From: Streblospio benedicti
Lineage: Eukaryota > Annelida > Polychaeta > Spionida > Spionidae
Length of the DNA stretch: 64,000 nucleotides
Direction: 5' to 3'
NCBI GenBank assembly: GCA_019095985.1
Contig: CM032663.1
Location: forward strand, 35,147,086-35,211,085
Both the position numbers and the translations under genes were made by a program. Every line of letters starts with the position of its first letter. The first letter of the stretch is position 1. This document shows, one piece after another, positions 47,801 to 62,300 of the stretch. Below the pieces are notes generated by a model. That model saw only the letters and a list, made by a program, of their open reading frames with translations. It had not been told where the DNA came from and made no database searches.

Positions 47801-50800
47801 AAAAACTACATACCTCAATGTATTTTTCACTTTTATCTTTACCAGAAATCTGCATGGTAAACTTGGTGGCATTTTTTCCACTCCGCCATAACGACAGTTG
47901 CTACATGAAACTTCTGAGCAATCTGAACTGACCGAATGATGTCATTATCATCATATTTTTCCTTTCTTCTGCTTTTCCCTCAGAACCAAATAAAAGTGTC
48001 AAGTTCACAAAGAATGCTATTTTTTCCTACCAAAGAAAAAAATTACTTGTGTTAGGAAGGTTATTCACTTTTTTAAAAGACAGTAGAGAGGAAAATAGTG
48101 GTAAACAGCAATAACAAAGAATTTAATAGATAGCTTTAATACCTGCAGTATTACTGTAACATTCATAACTAGAGTACCACTTACTTGAACCATTAAAAGC
48201 CGAACATAAATAAATTCAAAATGCATGTGAGCCTTTCCTAACCTTTGGTATGTGATAGTCTGAGGTGTTTGATTCAATCTTCAGTTCATACATTTTGTCA
48301 TAGTTGTCAGTTCCACAGTCACCAGCTGCCATCCGAAACCACACAGGTACGTATTGCATGCAGTATCACAGTATCTATCTGCTAGCCAGTTGTTTGCACA
48401 GCCACTATTACAATACACTGAAACAGCATAATAAACTTAACATATTAAAGACATTGACATTAAATTGCAAGCATCCTATCTGTTCTATCACTACAAACGC
48501 TTTTATAGTCATCTAGTGTAAAGTAGTCGTCATAAATCTAACAAAGTAACAGACTATTTAAAGAGTACGATGTTGAGACTGTAATATCTGATGTTCAGGC
48601 TTGAAGCCCTTACATGCATCATTCTGCTGCCAGTTGTTCCAGGCTCCACCGATCCGCCTCTGTCTGCTCCCCACTGCATGTTCCGGGGCCTCACCAGTAG
48701 TCGCCTCCGTCCCACTCACAGTCGGAATTGTTACAAGCCTGCAACATTAGCTACCTCTTTGAAATTTTTTCTTTCTGTGCTGATGTCGATCACTTTTCCG
48801 ATTCTCTACTATTTAGAATCTGAGTCATATACAAATAATATCTTATTTCAAATCTTCATTAAAATTGTGACCAGATTTAACGATTAATAATAGTCTCACA
48901 CAATAATGATTCATAATGCTTTTTTTGCTTTTTTCTTTTTTCTATATAGATATTTTTCCATTGAAGAATTGTAATAGTAATTTTAAGAATATGGGTTGTA
49001 AAACTTGTTGAATATTTATTACATTTATTGGTCACATATACTTCAGCACTATCCCTAGATCCATGGAGGAATAAACCTTCCAGGCTGGGCACCGACCACG
49101 TCAAGTACACCTGCTGTGCAAATGGCAGCATAATGCATTTGTAAATCAGTGAGAAGATAATTTAACATATTCACAAAGTCTTTAACAAAAAGTATAATAT
49201 TAAAAATCGAATGGGCAACAAAATCCATGTGTAATACTACAAGATATTTGTTCGATGAAAAGAAAGTCAAAGTTAAACATACAAAGTAAACACATGCGCT
49301 AATGCCAAAAATATTATTATGTTTTATCTTAAACAAAGAGCCGTTTTTTAAAAGTTTAAACAATCCTAGTAATCCTAGGTTTAGTCACAACCCTGATGGT
49401 TTTAGAGTTGATCAAACCTAAACCTGTGAGCATTATTATCAAGGCCCAGCCACTGTGAGTAATGTAGCTCCAAACATTTGCCCATGCGGTATCTTTTTCT
49501 ATTGTTCTCAAATTACAAAGTACTAGCAGTTCGATCTCAGGCTGTATTTAGTTTCCATACCGCTAATACATGTGCCAAACATGTGTTGACAGTTTCAGTA
49601 AAACCTTCTATTGCTGTTTTCACTTTGATTTTACCAGCTTTATCGTGGACAGAAACAAACAAATTAGCCAAGATTCGAAAATTGAAAACACAGCAAGACA
49701 CTTTTATGGGGTTATTTTGTATAATATTGGTACAAAGCATGGGACCACATTATCCACTCAACATACCACTCAACCATAAATCAACATAAAATAGCACAGA
49801 AAAGATGAAACATATAAATCGCAAACATAATTGACATAGACACAAGAGATCTTAAATGTCACCTAACACACACAGCCTTTCTTACCTTCTGTCCATGAGC
49901 ATGTGTATAGAAATCATCAGGCCAAACGTCATTCCCAAACATAACATCATCATTGAGATAGAGAAACTTGTCCATGAGCCCAGGTATTCTGTGCAGATGG
50001 CTCTCAATAGCCGGGATGAAAATGTAGGTAAGTCTGACATGTTTGGAAAAAAAGCTCCTGAAATAGATTATGCATAAAGATTGAGAGAATACATGGAATG
50101 AAAAATAATTACCGTATTCGTTACACACAGTGCTTACAAAACAAATTTCAGCAAAAAAAAAAAATTAATAAGCACACCCCAACATTTTTTCGCAGTTCAT
50201 GCATGTTTCTCACGTTGACCACACAGAACATAACAATGCGCCCGCATGGTTATGTGGTTATCCAAATATGGAATAATACCGGAGTGTTATAGTCTTACAA
50301 TATGGCTACCAAAAAAGAGCAAGATTGGTATAATATTTAATCTGCATAAACAGGGGTGTGCGCTATTGGAGGGGGGGGCACTAATACACACTAATGCTAA
50401 CATGATGGGATCACGGTATATAAAAGACAGATATGCAAAGAAAAGTAAAATATCAAACACTTCAAAATGCTCAGGGATTTGATTTTCAAATTCTTTCTGA
50501 AGGGAATAGTGACAAACATTGTTTATATGGATTTGAAGAACTGTAATATTTTGTGGTCAATAGATTGACCAAAACCAAAATAAAATTAATTTTATAGACC
50601 CTATTATTCTTCTTCAATGCGGTAGTTAGCAACTATCTCCTCCAAGACTTTAAGTGAATATTAGAAGATTCCTTAAATATCTAAGAGCATGACAATGATA
50701 AGTACCCATCTTTATCTCAAGACCGTTGTCTGTACGGTCCAGCAGAGGGTAAAAGTTTGAGTTACTTGTACATGTGGAATGAGTATCCTCAATAAATATA

Positions 50801-52140
50801 AATCAAATAGAAATTAAACTGATACACAGTTTTACATTCGAGACCAGTCAATTTCAAATCGATGCAAATATATTTACCAGCTTTTACTGTTCTCTTATTA
50901 CTACGATCCAGTTTTACGTCCCTTTTGATGAATTGAAGAGACAACACAAATCCTACCTCATGTGTAATGAGAGTCATACGAGACAGTCCAGGTTCATCCA
51001 GGACGGATCTGCCCATTTACTACGATACATGCCGCACCAGGTGCAAACTGGCCCAGTGATCGGAGAGACAACCAGCTCCTTAGTGAGGTAAAAAAGTGTC
51101 AATTTGACCAAAAGACACTTTTTTCTGTATTTAGAATACTTAAGTTTTATAAAGAATTACTATCCAAGCTACACAGCTTATAAACCAGTGATTATTATTT
51201 TTTCCAATTGGTTACATTTTCACAATCATTTATTTTACAACAAAACCATGTTTAAACATTGGTCATACTGCCCTTCTGCCTCATTAATCGCTTCATCATA
51301 CAGAAATGTTACACTCACTCAATCTCTTCCACGACTCTCACCTCATTATCAACAAATCTGTTGGCTGCAATGTCCTCGCTCAAACGATCCTGTAGGTAAA
51401 AATCGTCTATATAAAAAAACACACACACACACATATATATATCATGGATTCAGAAAACTACATATATTTATTATTATCAATACATAATGTACATTTTAGT
51501 AAAATTACATTTTTGTAGTGATAAGCTGCAAAATGTATATACAACTGTCCATCAAACTTCATAATTAGCCGTTAATAAATTATACACATCTGAGATCCCA
51601 AACTAAGTGTTGCTTGCGTAAAATGTTGGCCTTGTCAATAGTGATGTTTTTCATGCAATAAGGCTTTCAAAATCAGACTTCAGTCATTTTGATGAGAACA
51701 AAACCTTTTCTGTGAATTCAGTTCAAAACTGAAAATGGCAATTCATTTTACTACACACATTTTGGATCATTATTCATTTAAAAGGATAGAGAAGCAGTAA
51801 TAAAAGAAAAATGCATGGCTAAGATAGGTTTTTCATGACTTTAAACTTTTTACCTTTGCTATAGATTTGTGGTATTTTTCTGAATAGTCGTTTTAGTTTT
51901 TTCTTTCCTCCATTGTATAAACTCTGTCATGTACATAATGTCCTCCAATGGGAAAGCTGTGGGTTATTGTTTTGTCTGTTGTCTGGTAAAATGAATAATA
52001 TGATGAAAGTCGTTTTTGAGAAGGCAGTACATGTAAATGTAGAACCATAAAGAAGTTAGCCATATTCATTTTGTGTAGTTATTTCAAGTATGCTTTACAA
52101 AGGCTATTTCATATGACTATAATCATCAATAATTGATGGT
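44862..52140. repeat. Direct duplication, left copy
   Basis: Colinear with 56210-64000 in the same orientation, introns included: for example 45481-45693 and 56833-57045 translate identically on the plus strand. The right part has many single-base and short indels relative to its partner. Confidence 0.93.
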
Positions 52141-52825
52141 TGTGAGTATTCACTCTAGACATATGATAAATACAATCTCAAAATAAGATGAACCGAATGT
52201 AAAAGCAAATATAATTCAAAAAGATACGAAAACATCCACTTACAAAACCCCTTAATGGATGGTGAGACGTGCTATTATCTACTCTTATTTTCAACTGCAG
52301 TATCTCAGACACTAAAAATAAACATTTGATCAATTCTTAAACACATTCTGCATATATGTGTCATATCATAATCTTATATGAAATACATATATTTTTCCTT
52401 CTAACTTTCAAGTCAAAGCATTATCAAAACTATATTTTATTTTACTATTAAAATTACCTTGTTGTATATTTGAGAATTACAATAGTAATATATGTCCATC
52501 ACCTACCTCGACTACCTGAAATAACATGCATTTAATATGTTAGGGTATGGAGAAACTGATTTATTTTATAATCTTGTGTATCAAAAGCATTTTCTAACCC
52601 AAAATTATGTGTGAAACAGCGTATAAACTATACATGGAGATGCACTTGAAAATCCTTTTTTTTTCCACTCATCAAATTGAAAGTGACCTACTATTAATAT
52701 TTTATTACCTGGAAGACCCTTGTTGCAGGCTTGAATGCAGGGTAGAGAATGGACAGATTCTCAGCTGTAACTGTAGGTGGCATTGCTGGGTTCCATAAAT
52801 CACTCAGAAAAGAGGCTGCACAATT
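44997..52825 (-). CDS. GNPTAB: GNPTAB upstream exons, copy A (contig-end copy, many indels)
   Basis: Continues the single-copy exons upstream: stealth domain, two LNR/Notch-like repeats and the spacer region. Exons: 52825-52709 and 52294-52244 (seen only here), then 51982-51854, 51728-51588, 51389-51342, 51078-50957, 50057-49886, one ending near 49110, 48738-48614, 48417-48243, 48026-47814, 47279-47213, 47007-46902, 46654-46521, 46343-46226, 45940-45883, 45612-45513, 45338-45264, 45113-44997. The last, 45113-44997, joins in phase to 44496. Exons left of 46.7 kb have the same lengths as copy B and are open. To the right most differ by 1-11 bases, often out of phase; for example the second LNR has lost FDAGDC and the first LNR exon is garbled. 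The gene is clear; the sequence of this copy is not reliable there. Confidence 0.85.
52709..52825 (-). CDS. GNPTAB: GNPTAB exon found only in copy A
   Basis: 117 bases, 39 codons, between a gtttacag acceptor and a CAG/GTAATA donor. It encodes [17 protein letters not shown] and [14 protein letters not shown], which line up with the human segment containing [20 protein letters not shown]. It shows that contig 2's copy reaches further 5' than the right edge of this window displays for copy B. Exons for the signal anchor and the DVVYTWVNG motif are not in the window. Confidence 0.8.
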
Positions 52826-54120
52826 CTGTAAACGTGCACTCTGTTTCACTAAAATCAAACTTATAATTGAAAAACAAAATAGTATAATTGAATTTCACTC
52901 ATATAAAATTAATATAACCAGAATATTAAGCACAGGGATACACGGACAGTATAGACATCAGCCAAAGTATTATTATGTAAAAAGATTGAATTAAAAACTA
53001 ACAAAATAATAAAAACGAACCCAAACAACCAAAAATGAAGTTTCAATTGTAATGTAGAAAATTCAGTTTATCCAGATAGTCCATATATGATAGAAACATG
53101 TTCAGTAATACTTTGGTGAATAAACGAAATCCTTAATCATTAATATGGAAAAAATATATTCCTCAAGAAAACCCCTCACATCCTTTTGAGTGGACAACAG
53201 ACAATAATAAGGGCAGTTTTGATGTAAACAAGAAAACGCCTAGAATGTGTAGCGTATTTCTTAACAATGGAAAAGCAGTTTGGTGTACCGGAGTTCACAT
53301 CTACACTGTCTTTGTTTAGCAAAGTACTTTGGTATTTACTGTATTAACATCAGGAAACGCAGCTCATTAAAAACTCAATATAGCCCTGCCCAAAACCTTA
53401 GTGAATGTTAAGAGTATGATACAAAATGAAAGGACCTTTAATTCACACTTATAAAATATAGCTACTTTAAGTAAGGAAATATCACGACAAAACTACAAGT
53501 TCTGGCATTTTTGTATGTGCACTTGACAATGTTTTCAAACACCTCCCCAGGTGATCAATGCTACATACATGTAACTCGTGGGTTTCTTTAAGAATACCTT
53601 AAAAGCAAAATCTCATTATTCAAGGGTACAAGAATGGTCATTAGAAAACTAATCAATTCATAATATAATTAATTTAAAAACATTTACACACAACTAACAA
53701 ATTTTTCTTTTGAAAGCCAATCTTAGAGAGTAAGCTTTGTCATAAAATCTTTAGACTTTAATTACCCATTTGACACAGGTGTTGTTGGTATGATGGTGTC
53801 GTAAAAGTAAAGTCATCATTTTTTGCTTTTTAAGTTCAACTTTCAAACTATTCTACATGCTTAAAAATTGATGATAAAAAGTATATATATTTTTTCCAGC
53901 TTTTAAGCTGATATTTTGGACAAACAGTGATAACACTAAAAAATTACATCCCCACATCAAAAACCATATTTTATGACTCATTATAAAAACTTAATGGCTT
54001 TTTATAGTCAATCAAAAGTGAGAATTTTTGCTTTAAATATACATATTCTCTAGGTCTTCTTCATATAATATTTGTTATTAAAGTAGAAAATGGAAAGCAG
54101 CATCGATCAGGCCATTTTTT
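52826..54120. other. GNPTAB intron sequence, nothing recognisable
   Basis: AT-rich, no open exon with splice signals. It should be intron upstream of the 52825 exon. Confidence 0.5.
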
Positions 54121-55800
54121 GAAAAGTAGGCCAAAGTACTCAAATATCAAATCACGGAGGAGAGTGACATAGTCATAAAAATGTCAAGTTTGGTGATGAT
54201 AGGTAATAAAGTCTTCCCAGACACAAATTTGTAATAATTTGTTTTAAAAAAAACACATGGTAATTTGATCAAAAGTAGGCCAAAGGACACCAAAATCTAA
54301 TCAGCTCTGGAGAGAGGTACAACGAAGCTAGATATGAAGTTTGGTGACCATAGGTCAAATACTTCTCCTGTAGAGTGGTAACAAGGTTTATTATGTAACG
54401 CCAGAAGTTCAAAAGTAGGCCAAATTACACCAATATCAAATCACGTGAGGAGAGTGATATGGACATACCAAATGTCAAGTTTGGTGATGATAAGTCATAA
54501 ACTGTTCCCACAAGACAGATAAACACAATTACGTAATAATTTGTTTTTAAAAACACATCGTAACTTCATCAAAAGTTGGCCAAAGTACACCAAAATCTGA
54601 TCAGCTCTAGAGAGTGGTACAACGAAGCTAAATATGAAGTTTGGTGACCATAGGTCAAATACTTTCTACCTGTAGAGTGTTAACAAGGTTTATTACGTAA
54701 CGCCGTAAGTTCAAAAAAAAGTAGGCCAAAGTACACCAATATCAAATCACGTGAGGAGAGTGATATAGACATACCAAATGTCAAGTTTGGTGATGATAAG
54801 TCATAAACTGTTCCCAGGAGACAAATAAACACAATTACGTAATAATTAAATCATCGTAACTTCATCAAAAGTAGGCCAAAGTACACCAAAATCTAATCAG
54901 CTCTGGAGAGTAGTACAACGAAGTTAAATATGAAGTTTGGTGACCATAGCTCAAATACTTTTCCCTGTAGAGTGTTAACAAGGTTTATTACGTAACGCCA
55001 GGAGAAGTTCAAAAAGTAGGCCAAAGTACACCAATATCAAATCACGTGAGGAGAGTGATATAGACATACCAAATGTCAAGTTTGGTGATGATAAGTCATA
55101 AACTGTTCCCAGGAGACAGATAAACACAATTACGTAATAATTAAATCATCGTGAACTTTTTTCATCAAAAAGTAGGCCAAAGTACACCAAAATCTAATCA
55201 GCTCTGAGAGTAGTACAACGAAGCTAAATATGAAGTTTGGTGACCATAGCTCAAATACCTTTCCCTGTAGAGTGTTAACAAGGTTTATTACGTAACGCCC
55301 AGAAGTTCAAAAAAGTAGGGCCAAAGTACACCAATATCAAATCAAGTGAGGAGAGTGATATAGACATACCAAATGTCAAGTTTGGTGATGATAAGTCATA
55401 AACTGTTCCCAGGAGACAGATAAACACAATTACGTAATAATTAAATCATCGTAACTTCATCAAAAAGTAGGCCAAAGTACACCAAAATCTAATCAGCTCT
55501 GGAGAGTAGTACAACGAAGCTAAATATGAAGTTTGGTGACCATAGGTCGAATACTTTTCCTGTAGAGTGTTAACAAGGTTTATTACGTAACGCCGTAAGT
55601 TCAAAAATAAATATTTTTTTAAAACACATCGTAATCTCATCCAAAAGTAGGCCAAAGTACACCCAAAATCTAATCAGGTCTGGAGAGTAGTACATCGAAG
55701 CTACATATGAAGCGACAATCGGCCAAATACTTCTCCCTAAAGTAAGTAACAAGATATTTGTACCGAAGGTCATACGCTCACAAAAAGTAGGCCAAAGTAC
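54121..55800. repeat. Dimeric tandem array, ~150-bp monomers
   Basis: About twelve monomers each begin near gtaggccaaagtacacc (54125, 54273, 54411, 54571, 54719, 54869, 55014, 55170, 55314, 55464, 55646, 55785). Two kinds alternate: one continues aatatcaaatcacgtgagg, the other aaaatctaatcagctctgg. The true higher-order unit is therefore about 300 bp. The alternation breaks at the right end, where two B-like or divergent units are adjacent. The array runs close to the contig end and is a plausible reason why assembly stopped there. Confidence 0.9.
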
Positions 55801-56088
55801 AAAAAAAAATTTTGAGACATACGATTGTCCTCAAACTAAACATATTTAATTTTCAAAGCAATAGCTCTCATGGTGTTCAATTTATAAGCTTTTGCTACGG
55901 GACGCGACATACAGACACACGGACAGCACTAAAGCAGCTTCCCTGACTTCGTCCGGGAGATTTAATGACCAAACAACAAAAAGAAAAAATTGTAGATCTT
56001 TCTTAAAACCAAAAAAAGAGTTAAAATTCAAAGAAAAACCAAATGAAAAAAATTTTTATATTTGGGAAAACATTTTCCCAATCCTAAA

Positions 56089-56188
56089 NNNNNNNNNNNN
56101 NNNNNNNNNNNNNNNNNNNNNNNNNNNNNNNNNNNNNNNNNNNNNNNNNNNNNNNNNNNNNNNNNNNNNNNNNNNNNNNNNNNNNNNN
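56089..56188. other. Scaffold gap (100 N) between the GNPTAB copies
   Basis: Exactly 100 N, a placeholder. An open frame drawn across it (55892-56260) is an artefact. Confidence 0.98.
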
Positions 56189-56340
56189 CTCAGTCGCTTT
56201 AGTGGCATTTATGAGCCTACTTTGTTGTGTTCAACCAATTACAACATACCAGTTTACTAGATTGTATTTCTAACCATCAGTGTATAGCAGTTATAACTCT
56301 AAAGTAATGTTACAGCAGTGGCACTCTACATGTATCTCAC

Positions 56341-59300
56341 CTGCATCTTTTCACTCCTTCATTATCCTTTGCCTTCATGAAGAATTTTTCACGCCAATGA
56401 CCACAGGTGTGGGTTGGGTCACTTTCATAGCTCTCACAGCAGGCTGCACCACATCATCTGCTGTAAACAAGAGCAAAAAATTCTACGTAAAATGTATACA
56501 ATATGGTAACTCAAGAATTAATCAATACTAGAAAATACATCATGAAAAAAGTGTATCATTTTCTCATTTTAAAGCTTCTTAAAGAAGCTAATTAGCTAAA
56601 TACACTGACCATTTTGAACAGCGTCTTTTTGTTCACTCTGTATTTTATCAGCCTGGTTTGCACCATCATTTTGCACATTTTCACCTTCAATAATGAAAAA
56701 ACAAGAAAAAATAACAAAACAAATTAATTGATAATGACATCTATAGTTCAATATTTATCTAACAGATTTGCCAAAGGAAATCAATGTGTTTGTCATCCAT
56801 ATTAAACATTAATTAATGCATTTATTACAAGTATGTTATTAAAGAGAAAGCAAGGAGAAAATACCTTGTTGCATTTGTATAGCAGCTCCTTTGACCACAT
56901 TGTTTATATTCTCAAGTTCTTTTTGAGGCTCATGTTCCACAGCTACTTCTTCTGCCTTTCCAATCTACATCATATCATTGTAATTCCTCTAATAGGGTAC
57001 ATGTATTTGTTTAATTGTGTGTCAAGCATTTGTGAGTTTCATTAATATAGGCATACATGTATTATAATCATTCATTCAATGTCATCTTGATTTTTGCAGG
57101 TTGTTACACCACATATGTACAAATGTAGCAATCAACTAATAGAATGCATTCTAAAAGTTATAAGATAGGTCGATTAATCGATTATAGATGCACAAAAATG
57201 CAAATCCTAGCACATAGATTAATAGAAATCAAACCTCATCTTTGTTATCCATTTCTTTCACTTCTTTAATTCCATCTTCCAGTTTTTCTGGTCTGATATG
57301 AAAAAAAAATCAATTCTTAAGCCCAATCTAATTATCAAACAATCAAACAATGGATTTCCAATATCAGAACATAAGCATACCACTAATCTCTGACATGACA
57401 TATCTCAATGTGGAAACGAGATTCATGAAGATAACAAACATTGCAAAAGATTTAAGGCTTAACACTAAGCTAACTATGATATAAACTTTTCCCATAAATA
57501 TCAATCATATTTATACTACACAAAACAATCAGGAAAAAATTCATTCATAATGTGCATCGGCTAAAATTTAACACACCTCTCCTGCCATCTGAACTCTGCG
57601 ATCTTGGGCTTCTGTCCCTGCTGCTTCAGCTGACTAACCATCTCATTCCACAACATCCGCTGCTGTCGTGCAAATCCCTTGTCAGTCAACTCACCTGCAA
57701 AATGTTCAGCCAGTTTTCACACGGGCTTCAAAAATTTCATACCATCTCTAGCTGTACAAAACCCAACCCTGACAAGTCTAACATAATGCAAGAGCCAAAA
57801 TATTGTTCAAATGAAGAACTGTAGCATCTTAACTTGTATATTTTTTTTGACAAAAAATATGTGACCCACCTTCTTGTAGTGCGAGTCTCAGTTCTTTGTA
57901 CTTGTCTGCAATGTTTTCTGGCATGTCGTAGTAACTCATGTCTATATCTGCTGTGTGAACATCTTTCTCTGATTCCTTCATGATATACAGCACCTTTGGG
58001 GCCCTGATACAGAAGACCGAAACCATTACATCTTATGATTTAACATGTTTGTGAACATCTGGTACATTTAAACTTGAGCCTCACTTAAGTGTCACTCAAT
58101 AAAAATTTAATGATGAAAAAGTATCAACAGGAAACATAAAACAGATGAATTTTCAATACAAACTGGAAGTGAAATTTAAATGACATACACGTAAGACATT
58201 ACTTTATATGCTGCATCTTTACTGAAACCACATCCATAAATTTTCTAACCTGATATTTTGGGGTATCTCATCAAACTCGAAGATCTCTGTAACATTGGTG
58301 GCCATGGACACATTCTCAGCATTTTTATTCTCTTTAGCAATACCTTCTGCTACCTAAAGATAATTCCAGTCATAAATGTTTTAAAAGGTAATTTCATTAT
58401 CTCATATTTCAATTGCCAAATGCAGGATGTAATGTGTAGTGCACACTTCCCTCTTGGGAAAAGTTTATCAGGATGCTATTGGTAGTTAAAATTGCATACA
58501 TGTACTACTTTCATTGTTTAGACATCAACAGTTACATACATTTTATATATATTTTGAATTGGGTACTACCTTTGTTTCATTGAGAGCTGGTTCAGTTTCT
58601 TCTAAGCCTTTGTCTATTCTGGTGTCAACAAAAACTGTGAAGTTTTTCTGAAATATACAGAAGGCAAACAAATGATAGAAAAAAAGTGACATGAATTCTT
58701 CAATTCCCAGTTGCGTGGGACGTGTTGCGCAGTAGAATTAATCAATATCAATATTCTCATTACTATTTCCGGCGTCATGTAAACTAACACGACTTAAGAT
58801 ATTCTAAGGTAATTTTCGCGTATCACATATCCTATGTCATTCATGAAAAGTACTTTTCTAATAGAATTTTGAGTGAGGATTATGAATCTGTAATCGATTT
58901 TTAGTTAGCATTGAAATTACAAACCTCAATATTATGAAAAATGCACGCCTCACATAGAATTCCTGATAGAATTTTTGAATGAAGATTACTTAATCTGTAA
59001 TTGTATTTTTAGTTAGCTCGAAAATTGACGGTTATGGGCAAAAAAGCATTATGGTCAAATTTGTAGACGGCCATGAGTGGAGCAAAGTTGAGAACTTCAC
59101 TATTATGAAGAATGCATGCCTCAAATAGATGTATTTTCTTAATTTTCCAACGTCTATCAGCGTGACAGCCATCAATTTTATGTAGAACACACATTTTGAA
59201 TGATATACCAATAAATGCTATTTCAAATGGGCTTATAACATACACCGAAAGTACCCATGGACTTTTGTGTCTCAAAATGAAATGAAAAAAGACAAGTGCG

Positions 59301-62300
59301 CATCTTTTCTGCGCAATTGGGAACTGAAGAATTGACTGGGTATATTTCACCAAAACATTTTCTTTTAAAAATTAACTAATTATAGAAAAATATAAGGAAC
59401 ATATGAATACCAAAAACAAAAGCACCATTACACTTAAATTTGAAAATGCAGCATAATGTGCAATACTATAACTATTATTTTCATAATTGCTTTCGAACTT
59501 TATATTTTCAGTTGATTATAGCATTAACAAAATGATTTAAAAAATTATATTGCGGTACCCCAGTAAAAGTTCATATTGAATACACAAATACATAATGTAC
59601 ATGTAATACATACTTCAATACATACTTAAACTTTTGTTGAAATTCAAACAAAAACTATACTACATACCTCAATGTATTTTTCACTTTTATCTTTACCAGA
59701 AATCTGCATAGTAAACTTGGTGGCATTTTTTCCACCTGCCATAACGACAGTTGCTACATGAAACTTCTGAGCAATCGCAACTGACCGAATGATGTCATTA
59801 TCATCATATTTTCCTTCTTCTGCTTTTCCCTCAGACCCAAATAAAAGTGTCAAGTTCACAAAGAATGCTATTTTTCCTACCAAAGAAAAATTACTTGTGT
59901 TAGGAAGGTTATTCACTTTTTAAAAGACAGTAGAGAGGAAAATAGTGGTAAATAGCAATAACAAAGAATTTAATAGATAGCTTTAATACCTGCAGTAATA
60001 CTGTAACCCGAACATAAATAAATTCAAAATGCACGTGAGCCTTTCCTAACCTTTTGGTATGTGATAGTCTGAGGTGTTTGATTCAATCTTCAGTTCATAC
60101 ATTTTGTCATAGTTGTCAGTTCCACAGTCACCAGCGTCGAAACCACACAGGTACGTATTGCATGCAGTATCACAGTATCTATCTGCTAGCCAGTTGTTTG
60201 CACAGCCACTATTACAATACACTGAAACAGCATAATAAACTTTAACATATTAAAGACATTGACGTTAAAATACAAGCATTCTAATTGTTCTATCACTACA
60301 GACGCTTTTATAGTCATCTAGTAAAAAGTAGTCGTCATAAATCTATAACAAAGTAACAGACTATTTAAAGAGTACAATGTTGAGACTGAATATCTGATGT
60401 TCAGGCTTGAAGCCCTTACATGCATCATTCTGCTGCCAGTTGTTCCAGGCTCCACCGATCCCGCCTCTGTCTGCTCCCCACTGCATGTTCCGGGCCTCAC
60501 CAGTACAGTCGCCTCCGTCCCACTCACAGTCGGAATTGTTACAAGCCTGCAACATTAGCTACCTCTTTGAAATTGTTCTTACTGTGCTGATGTCGATCAC
60601 TTTTCCGATTCTTTATTATTTAGAATCTGAGTCATATACAAATAATATCTTATTTCAAATCTTCATTAAAATTGTGACCGAGATTGAAGATAATAATAGT
60701 CTCACACAATAATGATTCATAATGCTTTTTTGCTTTTTCTCTTTTTCTATATAGATATTTTTCCATTGGAAATGTTAAATTGCACGATAGTAATTTGAAA
60801 AGAATATGGGTTGTAAAACTTTGTTGGAATATTTATTGCTTATTGGTCACACAGGATACCTTATCGCAGTACCCATCCCGTATCCATGTGGAGGGACAAC
60901 CTTCCTGGCAGTTTGGCACTGACCACGTCAAGTACACCTACAGTAAATGGCAGCATAATGCATTTGTAACCAGTGAGAAGATAATTTAACATATTCACAA
61001 GTCTTTAACAAAAAGTATAATATATTAAAATTGAATGGAAAAACAAAATCCATGTGTAATACTACAAGATATTTGCTCGATGAAAGAAAGTCAAAGTTAC
61101 ACATACAAAGTAACACATGCGCTAATGCCTAAAAATATTTTATGTTTTATCTTAAACAAGAGCGTTTTAAAAGTTTAAACAATCCTAGCAATCGAGGGTT
61201 TAGTCAATAACCCTGATACGGTTTGTTAGATGTATGACAACTTCAAACCTGTGAGCATTATTATCAAGGCCCAGCCACTGTGAGTAATGTAGCTCCATAA
61301 ACATTTGCCCATGCGGTATCTTTTTCATCTATTGTTCTCAAATTACAAAGTACTAGCAGTTCGATCTCAGGCTGTATTTAGTTTCCATACATGTAGCTGC
61401 ATAATACAATAGAATGATGCCAAAACATGTGTTGACAGTTACAGAAACCTCTATTGCTGTGGGGTTTCACTGGATTTTACCAGCTTATCGTATCAGAACA
61501 AACAAATTAGCCAAGATCTGCGAAAATTAAACACAGCAAGACACTTTTATGGGGTTATTTGTATAATATTGGCACAGCTAATAGGACCACATTATCCACT
61601 CAACATACCACTAACCATAAATCAACATAAAATAGCACATGAAAGAGATGAAACATATAAATCGCAAACATAATTGACATAGACACAAGAGATCTTAAAT
61701 GTCACCTAACACACAGCCTTTCTTACCTTCTGTCCATGAGCATGTGTATAGAAATCATCAGGCCAAACGTCATTCCCAAACATAACATCATCATTGAGAT
61801 AGAGAAACTTGTCCGAGAGCCCAGGTATTCTGTGCAGATGGCTCTCAATAGCCGGGGATGAAAATGTAGGTAAGTCTGACATGTTTGGAAAAAGCTCCTG
61901 AAATAGATTATGCATAAAGATTGAGAGAATACATGGAATGAAAATAATTACCGTATTCGTCACACAGTGCGCTTACAAAAACAAATTTCAGCAAAAAACA
62001 AAAATTAATAAGCACACCCCAACATTTTTTTCGCAGTTCATGCATGTTTCTCACGTTGACCACACAGAACATAACAATGCGCCCGCATGGTTATGTGGTT
62101 ATCCAAATATGGAATAATACCGGAGTGTTATAGTCTTACAATATGGCGCCGGTAAAAAGAGCAAGATTGGTATAATATTTAATCTGCATAAACAGGGGTG
62201 TGCGCTTATTGGAGGGGGGGCACTAATACACTAATGCGCTAACATGATCGAATACGGTATATGTGTGACAGATATGCAAAGAAAAGTAAAATATCAAACA

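Noticed and set aside
55892-56260. Plus-strand frame of 122 codons
   Set aside because: It runs through the 100-N gap and joins unrelated sequence.
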